From Ruminococcus sp. (GTDB lineage Bacteria; Bacillota; Clostridia; Oscillospirales; Ruminococcaceae): DNA of 64,000 nucleotides. Below are positions 63,977-64,000 of this stretch, in pieces. Position numbers and translations under genes: made by a program. Every line of letters begins with the position of its first letter. Position 1 is the first letter of the stretch. The DNA is taken from contig JAEEVL010000015.1 of NCBI GenBank assembly GCA_016290875.1, positions 1-64,000 of the forward strand, given 5' to 3'. The notes under the pieces were generated by a model. It did not search any database and had not been told where the DNA came from. It worked only from the letters and a program-made list of their open reading frames with translations.

Positions 63977-64000
63977 ATTTTAATAAGCCAAGCATATCCT

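Overview
The window looks like a chromosome segment of a fibre-degrading, cellulosome-type Ruminococcus (Oscillospiraceae, Bacillota), close to R. flavefaciens or R. champanellensis. This rests on seven secreted proteins with type I dockerins attached to plant cell-wall enzymes, moderate-to-low GC, AGGAGG-type ribosome binding sites, many TTGACA-17-TATAAT promoters, and biotin and folate ECF transport genes. The species is an inference. No phage, transposase or CRISPR array was seen.

Layout. 1-3.5 kb: 3' part of a membrane ferredoxin/FMN-binding protein with an in-frame stop, then a two-component system. 3.5-9 kb: a prolyl-tRNA deacylase gene broken by one amber codon, a repeat-bearing intergenic region, folC/folT under a tetrahydrofolate riboswitch, and an Xre/DUF2975-like membrane operon. 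9-15.4 kb: tRNA-Lys and tRNA-Arg, a GNAT gene, a three-gene ABC exporter, an iron alcohol dehydrogenase and an SDR-type enzyme. 15.4-20.7 kb: two dockerin proteins (transglutaminase-like/leucine-rich repeat, and GH43-CBM22-dockerin-CE1). 20.9-26.2 kb: a five-gene signalling operon (response regulator, ABC ATPase, permease, histidine kinase, HD-GYP). 26.3-34.7 kb: a dockerin GH2 and a GGDEF/EAL pair. 34.8-38.2 kb: an FtsX-type ABC exporter. 38.2-45.1 kb: lipoprotein, flavoredoxin, dockerin PL11 rhamnogalacturonan lyase and a dockerin DUF4874/DUF4832 protein. 45.1-53.2 kb: kinase-GNAT fusion with a leader peptide, FliB-like protein, and a double-GH43 dockerin protein followed by a GH30 dockerin protein and a flavodoxin. 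53.3-64 kb: zinc-ribbon membrane protein, a second EAL protein, UDP-sugar pyrophosphorylase, lipoprotein, bioY-bioB with a BirA operator, SUFU and acylphosphatase genes, a CPBP protease and a GNAT.

How the genes work together. The dockerin enzymes cover xylan (GH43/CE1), beta-galactosides (GH2), rhamnogalacturonan (PL11) and probably arabinogalactan side chains (GH43 x2, GH30), pointing to hemicellulose and pectin breakdown by a surface enzyme complex. Four c-di-GMP proteins (one GGDEF, two EAL, one HD-GYP) lie within 36 kb. The most striking unexplained signal is regulatory: three separate ABC-transporter operons have upstream 56-bp elements with exactly the same geometry (TTAAG-type repeats spaced 11 and 12 bp, then 22 bp to the -10 box, with no -35 box). 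This suggests a small regulon run by one OmpR-family regulator, most likely the one at 25.5-26.2 kb.
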